From Apodemus sylvaticus (Eukaryota > Chordata > Mammalia > Rodentia > Muridae): DNA of 64,000 nucleotides. The notes beneath the pieces are model-generated. The model did not search any database and had not been told where the DNA came from. It saw only the letters and a list, made by a program, of their open reading frames with translations. Shown here piece by piece: positions 32,623-43,262 of this stretch. The translations under genes and the position numbers were made by a program. The stretch is taken from NCBI RefSeq assembly GCF_947179515.1, contig NC_067476.1, positions 52,857,383 to 52,921,382 of the forward strand, read 5' to 3'. Positions within the stretch are counted from its first letter, which is position 1; every line of letters begins with the position of its first letter.

Positions 32623-33170
32623 CTAGGGAGGAGGAGCATCAGTGTCTGATCTGCCAACCTTTAAGGTAGAAATGGGACCTAGAAAACTGGTCTCTGAGAA
32701 AGGACCTTGGGACTAGAGTCTTGCTTCGTTGTTCCAGAAGCTTAGGGCTAGAAGGGGACACTCACTGATACTGGGTCGTCTTGACTGCTCATCACCGTTG
32801 TTTGGCCAGATGCCCTTTTGTGGTTGGAGAACTGGGGCTACCCAAAGCCACTCAGAAGGAGCTTATGGTGAGCTAACGAGTACCCTGGTCCTAGGTGCTG
32901 GTCTGAGTCTTCTTGTTTGACTCCGGGTTGTTTGTGTTACAGAGGACCTCCACCTCCATCATCAGCATCCCACGCACATGGACTCTGCTGTCTTCTGTAG
33001 TCATTTCACATCTCAAGAGCAGTCGGTTCCAAATATGTTAGGGATACCGTCAGCCCCGGCATACTCCCCACCAGGAACGTCCACCTTATAACTGAAGGCT
33101 GTTGGCATATGGGGGTAGAGAAGGCAAGCAGGGCATGTTGGGCAGTCTCTCCTGTAACTGTCCTCATTCC
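32623..33170. other. Unique sequence
   Basis: No gene recognised. The plus frame 32729-32920 has no domain. Confidence 0.5.
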
Positions 33171-33174
33171 TCCA

Positions 33175-33300
33175 TTTGAAAGACTAGCTTGGGAGGAAGA
33201 AAGCCTGAGTTCAAATCCCTGACCTACTCCTCATATCCAACAGGATCCAGGATGGTTACTTGACCTCACTTCTCAGTCTCAGTCATACACTCTGTAAAAA
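33175..33300 (+). mobile_element. MIR SINE
   Basis: GCCTGAGTTCAAATCCCTGACC, GGTTACTTGACCTCACTTCTCAGTCTCAG and CTCTGTAAA follow the MIR order. Old copy. Confidence 0.6.
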
Positions 33301-33400
33301 AAGAAAGATAAGGAGAGGGAGAGAGAGAGGGGGGGGAGAGGGAGGGAATGAGAGTGAGAGAGAGAGAGAGAGAGAGGAGAGAGGAGAGAAAAGAGAAGAT
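33301..33400. repeat. Purine-rich (GA)n/(GGGA)n tract
   Basis: About 100 bp almost entirely purine, with GAGAGA runs and an internal GGGGGGG. Confidence 0.95.
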
Positions 33401-33564
33401 TAACATTCACTTCAGAGTAGTGAGACCCCGTGACTGTTACAATGGTTGTGGCTGCGTCTAAAGGCGCACCCCTATCTTTCATCTCTCAGAGCATAGTTGT
33501 TACTAATCTGGTTCCCCCCTCCACTCTCCTTCCCCCTCTTCTCTGTTTTTGATTTTTGATTTTG
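33401..33564. other. Spacer before the B1
   Basis: Nothing recognised. TTTTTGATTTTTGATTTTG precedes the B1 as its likely degenerate tail. Confidence 0.5.
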
Positions 33565-33716
33565 TTCTTTGGAAAGAGGGTTTCTCTGTATAAGCTTAGC
33601 TGTCCTGGAACTAGCTCTGAGACCTCAAGGCTGTCCTTGAACTCACAGAGATCCACCTGCCTGTGTCTCCTCCAGAGTGCTGGGATTGAAGGTGCATACC
33701 ACCACAGCCCAGCTAC
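33565..33716 (-). mobile_element. B1 SINE, antisense
   Basis: GAAAGAGGGTTTCTCTGTATAAG, AGCTGTCCTGGAACTAGC, CTGTCCTTGAACTCACAGAGA, TGCTGGGATTGAAGGTGC: near full-length antisense B1. A 14 bp ACCCAGTTCT-type duplication follows at about 33719-33743. Confidence 0.93.
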
Positions 33717-33743
33717 TAACCCAGTTCTTAACCCAGTTCTAAG

Positions 33744-34265
33744 TATTCTGCACCACATTTTATTATATTGTTTGTTCAGGAGAAAGTAGAATTCTGGGAC
33801 TAGCCTGATTTGTGCCTCACTTCCTGAGGACCACACTGCCAGGCCACCAGTCCTACTTTGTCCTGGGTGGTAAGACTTGAGAAAAAGGACAGTAATACTT
33901 CAGTGGAAAGCCTCAGTAAACAGGACTGAGCCAGCTGCCCTGCGTAGCACATACTCTAGGATTTGCCTGTGATAAAGTCTCCATTCCTGCTTTAAAGTTT
34001 AAATTCCCCAAGTCCACATGGCTCTTTACAATGGAAGTAAAGACAGGAAGCTTACTCTATGCTGTAACATGGTCATGTTAGGTGTGGGGACAGGAAACCT
34101 GATGAGACACTGTTCACCAGACAGACATTCTCATCCCATTGAGGGACTATTTGAGAAAGAATTAATCATGATTGCTTTTTTCTGGTAAAACATAGCAAAG
34201 AAAGATGTCTTAATTAAACTTTTCTGTATATTTAGCTAGCTTTCCTTTTTATGGGCAGTAAAATA
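33744..34265. other. Unique sequence
   Basis: Nothing recognised. Confidence 0.5.
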
Positions 34266-34392
34266 CGTAGGATTGTTGTCTCGCCAGTCGCTCGAGCTTC
34301 CTCCCCGGATTTGAGGAAGCCCACACTTCCTGTTCTCTGCAGCTTCGAACAACTTCTCACGTCGCGAAGGAGCACATGGCCGGAGAATTTAG
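34266..34392. other. Short CpG cluster
   Basis: About ten CpGs in 125 bp (TCTCGCCAGTCGCTCGAG, CCCCGGATTT, CACGTCGCGAAGG, GGCCGGAG) in a region that is otherwise CpG-depleted. No repeat identity recognised, and no TATA box or transcript structure seen. Confidence 0.5.
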
Positions 34393-36175
34393 ATACTAAG
34401 TGTTCCATTTTTGTGTCCTTGGAGTCCCAGCCAAGAAAAGAGTTTCACTAGACATGTGGCGTCTTGAAGATGCCGGAGAAAGGGAATCATTTCATCCAGA
34501 CAGGTGATTCATAGTCACGTGACTTTAGAACTGACTGTGCAATCTTCCTGTTTTCAGGGTCAAGCCCTCTTCAGAGAGGCAGTCCCTGACCAGGAAGGTT
34601 GGTTAAGTAAGGAGGTACTTGGATGAGGCTGGTTTTACCTTCAAGGACATGTTAGGTCAATCAGTTTTTGGCGCAGGCAGCCTTAGGGCAGTGTGGGCTC
34701 TCAAGTGTTTTCCCAAAGGTCCAACAGCAAACAGGAAGGGGACAGTTTCAGCAACTACTCGGCTGCCAATATCAAAGCGGCGTCTATATACCAAAGCGGC
34801 GTCCAAATACGTACATCCTGGCATTGACTGGTAGTATTGCTTGCTGCCTTGAAAGACAATTCTAGGTATCCGTGATAAAGATTAAGAGACATGAAATGCT
34901 CTCTGGGAAAGCTTTGATTTTTTTTTTTAAGATCTACATCACAAAAGAAACTGGTATCCTGATGTGTGCTTCCTGACCAGATTATTAAATGTGTCAAAGT
35001 GGGTGGGTCAAAAGAGCGAATGTGTTTCATGCCAATCAGCATCACAAAAATCTTTTTCAGCACTGAGTAGGGTTTTTAAAAGCCTACCCAATGCTCTGAG
35101 TGGCTGTCTCTATTCTGAACTGGGCCACCTTGGCAACTTTAGATGACCAGAGGTCATTATGGATCACCAGAGCTCCAGGCTTGGTTGACACATGGCTCCA
35201 ATGTGTCAGAACAACAGCTGACTGGGTTTCTCTATCCCGAGAGTTCACCCTCAGCTGACTGGGATGATGCATCGTGAGCACGGCACAGCCTCCCACTGTA
35301 ATACATCAAGACCCAGCTCTTATTTGAAGGTGAATTAGTCAAAGGATGGAGTTCCCGCAAGCTCAAAATCCAAGAAAGGGAGCTCTTTAATGATGGAATG
35401 AAAGAGGAAATAACTGGCTGGAGGGTTAGCGACAGTCAACGCAGGGGGCCTTTCCTAAGGTGTAGTCTGTGTGCATCATTACCAGCGGAACTTTCCTGTG
35501 GTTTCACTTTTCTGAGGTGTGAATCACAGCTTTTCTCCAGCATCACCAACCCCCGCCAGAGCAGCTGGTCATAACTAGGGTGTGTGCTTTCCCATGCGTC
35601 TTTATAAAGGCTCCTAAATCCATCCTCACTATAAACAGCCAGTCTCCCTCTCACTGAAGACAAGCAGTCTTTTGTCTCCCTCTTTATATCACTTTGCACC
35701 TATTGCACACAGAAAAAGGAAAGGTATAGCAATGAAGTCTTTGCCACTCCATCTCATATGAGGTATATGCTCTGGGCAATCATTCATTCAATGGCATGAA
35801 TTGTTAGTATAGTTTATATACTAGAAACTGTTAGTATCTTCTTGTATATCATATTCAAAGTGTGGGGCTTAAAAAATAAACACACTTGTAATTCCCTTTA
35901 GTGGGCGGGATAGCTCCAAGGTACAGTAACAAAGTGATGTCATCAAAGAACCAGGTTCTTACTGATTCAATGGTCTGCCATCTGGCTTTTGTCTTTAGGC
36001 ATATGTGCTTATAGTTGAAAGATGGCTGCTGCAGGTCAGAGGGAGAGACAGAAGAAAGAACACTCTCTTTTGTTCTTAAAAGCAAAGACAAAATGTTCAG
36101 GTTTGATGTCCAGAATTATGTCTGCGGTTCTATAAGCCATCACTAGTAAAGGGAATCAGATCACCTTGAACAGCA
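34393..36175. other. Unique sequence with one short tandem repeat
   Basis: CCAAAGCGGCGTC-like units repeat twice with a 20 bp period at 34771-34808, again CpG-rich. The minus frame 35436-35699 (87 codons) is Arg/Ser-rich, with no recognised domain or splice context. Confidence 0.5.
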
Positions 36176-36233
36176 GGCTGATCCCTCTCTCCCTCCCTCC
36201 GTCCCTCCCTTCCACCCTCCCTCCCTCTTCTTG
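36176..36233. repeat. (CCCT)n pyrimidine tract
   Basis: CCCTCCCTCC-type repeat over about 58 bp with one CCGTCC change. Confidence 0.92.
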
Positions 36234-37079
36234 CAAGGACATGGTTGGTTGGGATTTTGAAAATCAAGTGAAGGGTTGGGCATTTGCTGCTTGAAAATGG
36301 ATTTTGTCTGTCACAGGCTCCATGGACCAGAAGAAGCCTTGGGAAGCTGTACAGCCAAGCCCGTTGGGAGCCCCCCAGAGGGTGGGTGTGGAGGATGGGC
36401 TCATACATTTCCCATATCTTCTAGATACATAAAGAACTTACTCCATCAGCTCCTTGGCAGCCTCAGACCAGCAGCTCTCTGCAGAACAACTCTCTGCAGA
36501 ACAACTCATTCCTGCCCAAGGTAGGGCTTTATCCTAACTCTGATATGTCTTCTTAGGACCCATCAAAACAGGGTCTGATTTTCTAGCTCCCTTGGGGCCA
36601 CCTAGCTTCAGGACACCTGAAGACCAAGGACTTCCTTGTGTCTGAGTCACCCTAGGGTCTCTCTTCCAGCAGCTCTTACGTAGCACTGAAACTCGGATAA
36701 CAGCAATGTTACTCACATTGAGTTCAAATAGATTTGTACTCTTCTGCATTTGGTGTAATGGAAAATCCCTCCACTCTCCTCACAAAGGGCTAACATCAGA
36801 GGAAGATGATTTCTACATAGTGAGAACCAGCCTCCTAAGGACAGCTTGTGGACTTGAATCAGGGAAAATGAGGATATTTGAGAATTAGGAAGCAATCATT
36901 ACCCTATCCCCTCCTTTTTGTGATTCCTCCTCCCCCTTTTCTTCTGTTACCACTTATTTTAATTGCTCTCAGGAGGGGAAAAACTAGGAGTCAGTCTTCC
37001 TTTGAGATAGCAGGTAAGCCACCCACATCCTGTTTCAAGGCTGATGAGGATTATTCTTTACTTTAGTTTTGTTTGGGCT
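36234..37079. other. Unique sequence
   Basis: A 15 bp CTCTCTGCAGAACAA unit is directly duplicated at about 36476-36505. No gene recognised. Confidence 0.5.
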
Positions 37080-37165
37080 CAGGATCAAATCCAGGGCCAG
37101 GGATCAAGGTCAGGGCCTTGTGTACACTAGGTAAGTGCCCAGCTCCCAAGCTGCACCTTTGGCCC
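37080..37165 (-). mobile_element. ID/tRNA-derived SINE fragment, antisense
   Basis: GGATCAAATCCAGGGCC, CTTGTGTACACTAGGTAAGTGCCCAGCTCCCAAGCTGCACC resembles the antisense ID-type core (CTAGGCAAGTGCTCTACC...AGCTACACCC). Short and diverged. Confidence 0.5.
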
Positions 37166-38345
37166 TAAGCACCATCCAGAGATACAAAACTAACATTTGA
37201 GTGTGATTTATGCTCTGTTGAGTTAGGCATCTCAGTAAGAGACGCACTAGGGATCTGATACTAACCCATCAGCAAAGGAGGCAGGATTAAGGCCGAGGGT
37301 CTGACTAAAGAAGACATTGACAGTTAGCTTTGAGACAGATGTCACTTACATTGCGCTGCACAACAGGAAGAATGACACCAAACAATGTGATTAATAACCA
37401 GTGGGGCCTGAGTCACCAGGAGCCCTTATACACACACTTCATCAAGACAACAAAGGCTTTCACTGTAAGTGATGTAGACTTGGCTGTGAATGTCGCCTAG
37501 CATGTACTTAGCTGCTACAACACATTACTTTATTGTTTTTTTGGAGATCTTGCAGAGGAGATGAAGCAGGCAGAGAGACAAAAGCATACAGAATAAGGCA
37601 GATTAGTATTCTACTTGTTGTTTGACTCATAAAGGCCCTGGGCATGCGGGTCAAGCAGGGAAGTGTATAAAGTAAGGGTAAAGAAGCAGAGTTATTGCAG
37701 GGAAGGAGAGGAGATGGCAATTATTGAAACGATTTCATCCTCTCTGTCTGTCTCTAAGTGCACCATTATGAATACCAAATGAACTTCTGTAAGATAGTCT
37801 TAGTTTTTCTCTATTTCCATCAGCATATGTTTTAGTCAGGGGACTTGCAAAGAATAAATATTATGCTCAGGTGTAAGGAAAAAAATCCAAAAACAATTAT
37901 TGTGCAAACAACAATGATAAAAAGCTTTTAGCCTGTGTCATCTTTTGCATTCCTAGAGGAATGGGCAGAACAAATTACGTGAGAACATTTGATCACACCT
38001 GGCAAGGTGTCCCCGTCACACAGCAGCCTCTCACTTGTCTTACGTGACTGCTCGGGGCTTGCGTCCCAGCTCTTCTGATCTTTTCAGGGCACATATGACA
38101 TTTCATGGAAACATAAAAACTCTTGGAAAAGGAGGGAAGATGACTGTTGCTTCCCTCCCAAGGCAGGGGAGGCTAGTAAAATCACAGAGAACCTTCCCAA
38201 GGCTTCCCATCTCTCTGTACTCTCCTCTCTCCTTCCTTGTTTAAAAGTCTCTGCATATGTTAGGCATAGAGGAAACAGAGATCAAGCTGTCATCCTTATC
38301 CTCCATGTGCTTGTCAGATAGAGAATACAGGCCTCCAAAGAAATG
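37166..38345. other. Unique sequence
   Basis: No gene or repeat recognised. The minus frame 37508-37720 has no domain. Confidence 0.5.
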
Positions 38346-38480
38346 AATTATACTGAGCGTGATAGCACACGCCTGTAATCCTTACATACAGGAGGGTCAG
38401 GCAGGAGGGTCTTGAGCTACTTAGGGAGCCCTGTTTATAGGTAATTAATTAAGAAATAAGAAAGGAAGGAAAAGAGGAAG
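38346..38480 (+). mobile_element. B1-type SINE, degenerate
   Basis: TGAGCGTGATAGCACACGCCTGTAATCC, then GGAGGGTCAGGCAGGAGGGTCTTGAG, is the sense head of a B1/proto-B1, followed by AAGAAAGGAAGGAAAAG tail-like purine sequence. Confidence 0.75.
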
Positions 38481-39395
38481 GGAGAGAGGGCATTTAAGGG
38501 CTCAACAGAAGAGAAGACTGCCAGTAGGTTAGTCCCATAAGCTTTGGGGTATGCAGGAGGAGGGATATTCTAATACTCGAGACAAGACTCAAAGCAGGAA
38601 AGTAGGGAGGGAAACCCCACCCCTCTCTTCTGCAATCTTCTTCTGATTCTTCTGTTAGTCAAATCCAATCAGAATCTATTAATAAGAAAAATACAAGAGA
38701 CAGAGCTCAGAAAGTGTTCTCCTCCCAGAGCCCAGAAAAGGGCAAGGCAAGGCAGGGTCAGGACTCAGAATGAATTGGGAACCAAGCAGACAGATAATAA
38801 GTCCTCCAAGATGGGGATTCCAGGATGGGGAATCCACCCTGTAGTCATGATCTATTATTGCCAATTAATCCCACGTAATATCTGCTTTAAATATTCTTGT
38901 TTGATTGGCTCCTTTGAGAATATGATGACAACAATGGGCTCTCTTCCCAAGAACAAAAATACAAAATCACACATGGGTACAATATGCATTTAGTATTTAC
39001 GACCTCTAGAACCTCATACCTGAGACCAAGCTGTAGGCCAGCAGCCTACAGTAAATGTGATGGGGGCTGGCTGATGGCATGTGGACCTTTCATTTAGGAT
39101 ATAGGTTTAGCTGTAGGTAGAAGAAAAGTCAACCAAACAGTGCCTAAAGCACAACAGAACTTCCATTTTCCTCATGAGCTGTGAATTCAGAGATAAATAT
39201 GTTCAGTGCTGGTGTCATACCTTTCCCCTCTCCATTTATTCTTCCATTCTGTACTAAAGGCAACCATCTTTAGTCTGTCTCTGTTGTCTTCATGGTTCTC
39301 AGATGAGTACTAGAATTCAATGCTTTTCAATTCCCGGCAGAAGACAACATATAAGTGGGCAAATCATGGAGCCCATGTAAATAATGTTCCTGGAG
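38481..39395. other. Unique sequence
   Basis: CTGTAGGCCAGCAGCCTACAG at about 39030 is a short perfect-stem hairpin. No gene recognised. Confidence 0.5.
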
Positions 39396-40589
39396 TTTTC
39401 TTCTAGACACTTTTCTTTTTTTTTTTACATATTTTTATTTTCTATATTCTTTGTTTACATTCCAAATGATTTCCCCTTTCCCAGATCCCCCCTCCCCATA
39501 TGTCTCATAAACCTTCTTTTCTCCATCCCTTCTCCAATCACCTCCCTCCTTTTTCTCTGTCCTTATATTCCCTTCCAATGCTAGATCAATCCTTTCCAGG
39601 ATCAGGACCCTCTCCATACTTCTTCTTGGGAGTCATTTGTTATGCAATTTGTGCCTTGGGTATTCAGGGCTTCTGGGCTAATTAATATCCACTTATCAGA
39701 GATTGCATTCCATGTGTATTCTTTTGTGATTGGGTTATCTCACTTAGGATGATATTTTCCAGATCAAACCATTTGCCTACAAATTTTGTGAATTCATTGT
39801 TTCTAATTGCTGAGTAGTATTCCATTGTGTAAATATACCACATTTTCTGTATCCATTCCTCCTTTGAGGGGCATCTGGGTTCTTTCCAGCTTCTGGCTAT
39901 TATAAATAAGGCTGCTATGAACATAATGGAGCATGTGTCTTTATTGCATGCCGGGGAATCCTTTGGGTATATGCCCAGGAGAGGTATAGTAGGGTCCTCT
40001 GGAAGTCTCATGTCCAGTTTTCTGAGGAACCTCCAGACTGATTTCCACAGTGGTTGTACCATCTTGCAGCCCCACCAGCAATGGAGGAGTGTTCCTCTTT
40101 CTCCACATCCTCACCAACACCTGCTGTCTCCTGAGTTTTTGACCTTAGCCATTCTGACTGGTATAAGGTGAAATCTCAGGGTTGTTTTGATCTGCATTTC
40201 CCTAATGACTAATGATGTTGAGCACTTCTTAAGGTACCTCTCGGCCATCCGAATTTCTTCAGGTGAAAATTCTTTGTTTAGATCCGTACCCCATTTTTTA
40301 ATAGGGTTATTTGGTTCCCTGGGGACTAACTTCTTGAGTTCCTTGTATATATTGGATATTAGCCTTCTATCAGATGTGGGGTTGGTGAATATCCTTTCCC
40401 AATTTGATGGTTGCCGTTTTGTCCTTTTAACAGTGTCCTTTGCCTTACAGAAACTTTGTAATTTTATGAGGTCCCATTTGTCAATTCTTGATCTTAGAGC
40501 ATAAGCTATTGGTGATCTGTTCAGGAACTTTTCCCCTGTGCCCATGTCCTCAAGGGTCTTCCCCAGTTTCTTTTCTTCTAGACACTTTT
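39396..40589 (-). mobile_element. 5'-truncated L1 with perfect 19 bp target-site duplication
   Basis: TTTTCTTCTAGACACTTTT flanks the element at 39396-39414 and 40571-40589. Inside are an antisense A tail, a ~270 bp 3' UTR and about 890 nt of antisense ORF2. All hallmarks of target-primed reverse transcription are present. The element ends inside ORF2, with no rearrangement. Confidence 0.97.
39682..40570 (-). pseudogene. L1 ORF2 C-terminal remnant with one nonsense codon
   Basis: One continuous minus frame of about 296 codons from the insertion edge to the terminal LISGY stop. It is broken only by a TGA at 40111-40113, where the sister copy at 24.1-24.9 kb has CGA (Arg). This is a CpG-to-TpG transition expected from methylated CpG decay. 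It contains the post-RT C-terminal region only, so it has no enzymatic capacity. Confidence 0.93.
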
Positions 40590-41104
40590 AATGGCCACTG
40601 TTTGGTAGCTGCAAGGGAGTCTGCATGGTAGAGCAATTCTTTTAACCTACAAACACATAGATCTTAGGGAGAAAGAAAAAAAGAGATGAATTAATATTGT
40701 AACAGCAATTTTCACAACCTGCTGTCATATCTAGTGCTGAATATTATTAATTTGAATACTTTTGTTCTATCTCATTTCACCAATGGTAACCTATAACACA
40801 TATTTTATATGTTGGAGGTGCCATTCATAAAATAAGGTTAATTCAGAACTTACTAGAAGGAAACTAGAATTATAGGGACAAAGGAGGCCAAGATATAAAA
40901 TTACTAATTTGGGTCTCCTGTTATTCATTATTAATACTAATTTCTTTGGTATTTGAACTGAAATATAATTTTTCTCTTGAAAATATTTGCCTAAACAAAA
41001 ATAAAAATTTATTTAAGGAGATAAAGAATGCTTTACTTTTCTTGAAGAGATTATGTCCAGACCTCATCTGTAGGGGTATTTTGTGTATTTTTCTGGAGTG
41101 ATGG
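40590..41104. other. Unique AT-rich sequence
   Basis: The interrupted locus. Nothing recognised. Confidence 0.5.
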
Positions 41105-41179
41105 TGTCTTAGTCACTATTTTATTGGTGTGAAGAGACACCATGACCAAGGTAACTCTTATAAAAGCAAGCATTTAGCT

Positions 41180-41259
41180 GGGGGGAGGGGTGGGGGGATG
41201 GGGGGTAGGGGGGGTAGAGGGGGTGGGATAGGGGGTGGGGGTGTATGTTTGGGGGGGGG
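41180..41259. repeat. G-rich (GGGGGT/GGGGGA)n tract
   Basis: About 80 bp with nine or more runs of four to nine G separated by T, A or TA, ending in a G9 run. Very strong G-quadruplex potential on the plus strand. Confidence 0.96.
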
Positions 41260-41375
41260 CTTACAATTTCAGAGGCTTAGACCATTATCACCATATCAGG
41301 GAGCATGACGGTATGTGGGCAGACATGGTGCTGCAGAAGTGGCTGAGAGTTCTACATTCTGTCCCAGAAGCAGCA

Positions 41376-41450
41376 GGGAGAGGAGAGGAGAGGAGAGGAG
41401 AGGAGAGGAGAGGAGAAGAGAGGAGAAGAGACGGAGACAGAGACAGAGAC
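41376..41450. repeat. (GGAGA)n array and GGAGACAGAGAC tail
   Basis: About ten AGGAG pentamers followed by GAGACAGAGACAGAGAC. Lies inside the MaLR-like LTR. Confidence 0.96.
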
Positions 41451-41819
41451 TAACTGCTGGCCTGGTGTGAGCATTTGAAACCTTCAAAGTTCACCCCCAG
41501 TGACACACTTCCCCCAACAAAGCCACAGCTCCCAATCCTTTCAAATAGTTCCACTCCCTGGTAACTAAACATTCAAATATATGAGCCTAGGGGGGCCCTT
41601 TTTATTAAAAACAGGTGATTTATGGCTTTTACTGACATCATTTCAGTGTAAAGGCACTTCTATAGATTTACTGTTTATGAGCTAACACATAATCACATGC
41701 TAACTCTATGTCTGCATGACTAGATTTTTAATGCTCATATTCAGAGTTCTTATAGTCCATTCAAACAAGGGTATATTATTTGAAAGGGCTATAACTTTGA
41801 TTTTAAAAAGAATTCTAAG

Positions 41820-42037
41820 GGCTGAAGGGATCTCTCAGTGGTTAAGAGCACTTGCTGCACTTTAAGAGGACTAGTATTCAGTTCCTAGCACCCATGTCAG
41901 GTGGCTCACAACCACCTGTAACTCCAGCTCCAGGGAATACGCCCTCTTCTGATCTTCTTGGATACTCCTCTTCCCCAAACATACATGTGGTGCACACATA
42001 CACCCGCACACACGTAAATAAAATTACAATTTTAAAA
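41820..42037 (+). mobile_element. B3 SINE
   Basis: AGGGCTGAAGGGATCTCTCAGTGG head, TCAGTTCCTAGCACCC, GTGGCTCACAACCACCTGTAAC, CTCCAGGGAATACGCCCTCTTC, then CA-rich linker and AAATAAAATTAC tail. Nearly full length. Confidence 0.9.
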
Positions 42038-42272
42038 TACTGTATTTTGTATTCTTTACTAATTGTTTTCTAATTAATCTCACTTAGTGACTTCCACTAT
42101 ATTCAAGTAGGCAACTTCTACATCACCTTTGAACTGTTCATAGAATACTGAGGCATGGATTGAAGTAAGATTTCATCTCGTCTCATCTAGCTAATGAGGA
42201 TTGCATTTTAAGGCATTTTGGGACTGGGACTAAGGGTTTTGAAAAATCAAAAAGCTATCACAGAGTATCTTC
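42038..42272. other. Unique sequence
   Basis: Nothing recognised. Confidence 0.5.
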
Positions 42273-42436
42273 AAAATAACTTTATTTTTTGACGATTTTT
42301 TCTCCCTTTTTTAATATTTTTATTTTCTATATTCTTTGTTTACATTCCAAATGATTTCCCCTTTCCCGGATCCCCCCTCCCCATATGTCTCTCTTCCCAT
42401 AATCACCTCCCTCATAAGGACAGAGAAAATAACTTT
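42273..42436 (-). mobile_element. Very short L1 3' end with a 5' inversion
   Basis: From about 42312 the sequence matches the L1 3' UTR at 39440-39548, with a 22 bp internal deletion. Then 42414-42429 is the exact reverse complement of the next L1 segment (39551-39566), as expected for twin priming. AAAATAACTTT at 42273-42283 and 42426-42436 is a likely target duplication, overlapping the inverted part by AAAA. Confidence 0.85.
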
Positions 42437-43055
42437 TTTAAAAAAATTTTTTTTTATGAATTTCTTTCCAGGGCCAGACAGTAACAAGGGTCTTGGTGGC
42501 AGGCCATCCCCTATGATGTCAGAGCCTCACCAGGCCCCAGAGGGACTGTAAGCATTTGAGTTGAACTCCTAAAGGGCACAGTTAGAACACACAAACAGGT
42601 TTCAAGCCTGCTTTTGGAGCTGCACGGTCCTACTGCAATATCAATGTTGGCCATCAGGGGCATTGTCCTATGTGGCGACTTTTGTCATTCTGAAGCTTAT
42701 TTTTGCCAACTTTTCAGACTGGGATGATAAGAAATATTTGATTGAGCTATTCTGCCTCTTTTAGTTTTATTCTTCTAGTCTGTATTCCAACAGCTCCAAT
42801 AATATTGCCCTTTTTGCTGATGTGAGTGGGAGGAAGAGAAGGTATAAAGACAGAGTGCATCCCTCACTCGAAGTGACAGCTCTGTACAGAACTGCTAGGA
42901 AGAAGAGGTACAAAGCAAATACAGAGGATCTGCAGGTCTGTGGATTTTCCCATAGTTCCATGCAGGATGCACAAACCAGAAAGCTGCAGAGCTGCAAGAC
43001 ACACATTTCTAGTTTATGTCAGAAAGAAGAAGCAGCATACATATACATACACATA
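42437..43055. other. Unique sequence
   Basis: TTTTTTTTTT/AAAAAAA short runs near 42440-42455. Otherwise nothing recognised. The frame 42822-43145 reads into the microsatellite and has no domain. Confidence 0.5.
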
Positions 43056-43105
43056 TATATGTTAGTGTGCATATATGTGTGTGTGTGTATGTGCTTGTGT
43101 GTGAT
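43037..43105. repeat. (CATA)n/(TG)n imperfect microsatellite
   Basis: ACATATACATACACATATATATG followed by GTGTGTGTGTATGTGCTTGTGTGTG. Confidence 0.85.
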
Positions 43106-43119
43106 TCAAGTATATGAAT

Positions 43120-43262
43120 CTTTATTTACATGTGTGCCTGTATGACAGAAGAGGACATCAGGGCCTTTTATAGATGGTTGTGAGCCACAACATGGGTACT
43201 GAGAATTGAGGAGCTCCTGACTTCCTGAAAGCAATCACTGCTGAGCCATCACCCCAGCCCTA
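43120..43262 (-). mobile_element. B3-type SINE, antisense
   Basis: Linker TTTATTTACATGTGTGCCTG, body AGAAGAGGACATCAGGGCC, TAGATGGTTGTGAGCCAC, head TGCTGAGCCATCACCCCAGCCC. Complete but diverged. Confidence 0.85.

Larger units (their letters stand above)
41105..41612 (-). mobile_element. MaLR-like LTR, antisense, expanded by two simple repeats
   Basis: GTGTCTTAGTCACTATTTTATTGG, GAGACACCATGACCAAGG, then CATGGTGCTGCAGAAGTGGCTGAGAG and CCCCCAGTGACACACTTCCCCC, ending near CATTCAAATATATGAGCC. Same layout as the element at 31.17-31.58 kb. A G-rich tract and a GGAGA array have expanded within it. Confidence 0.65.
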
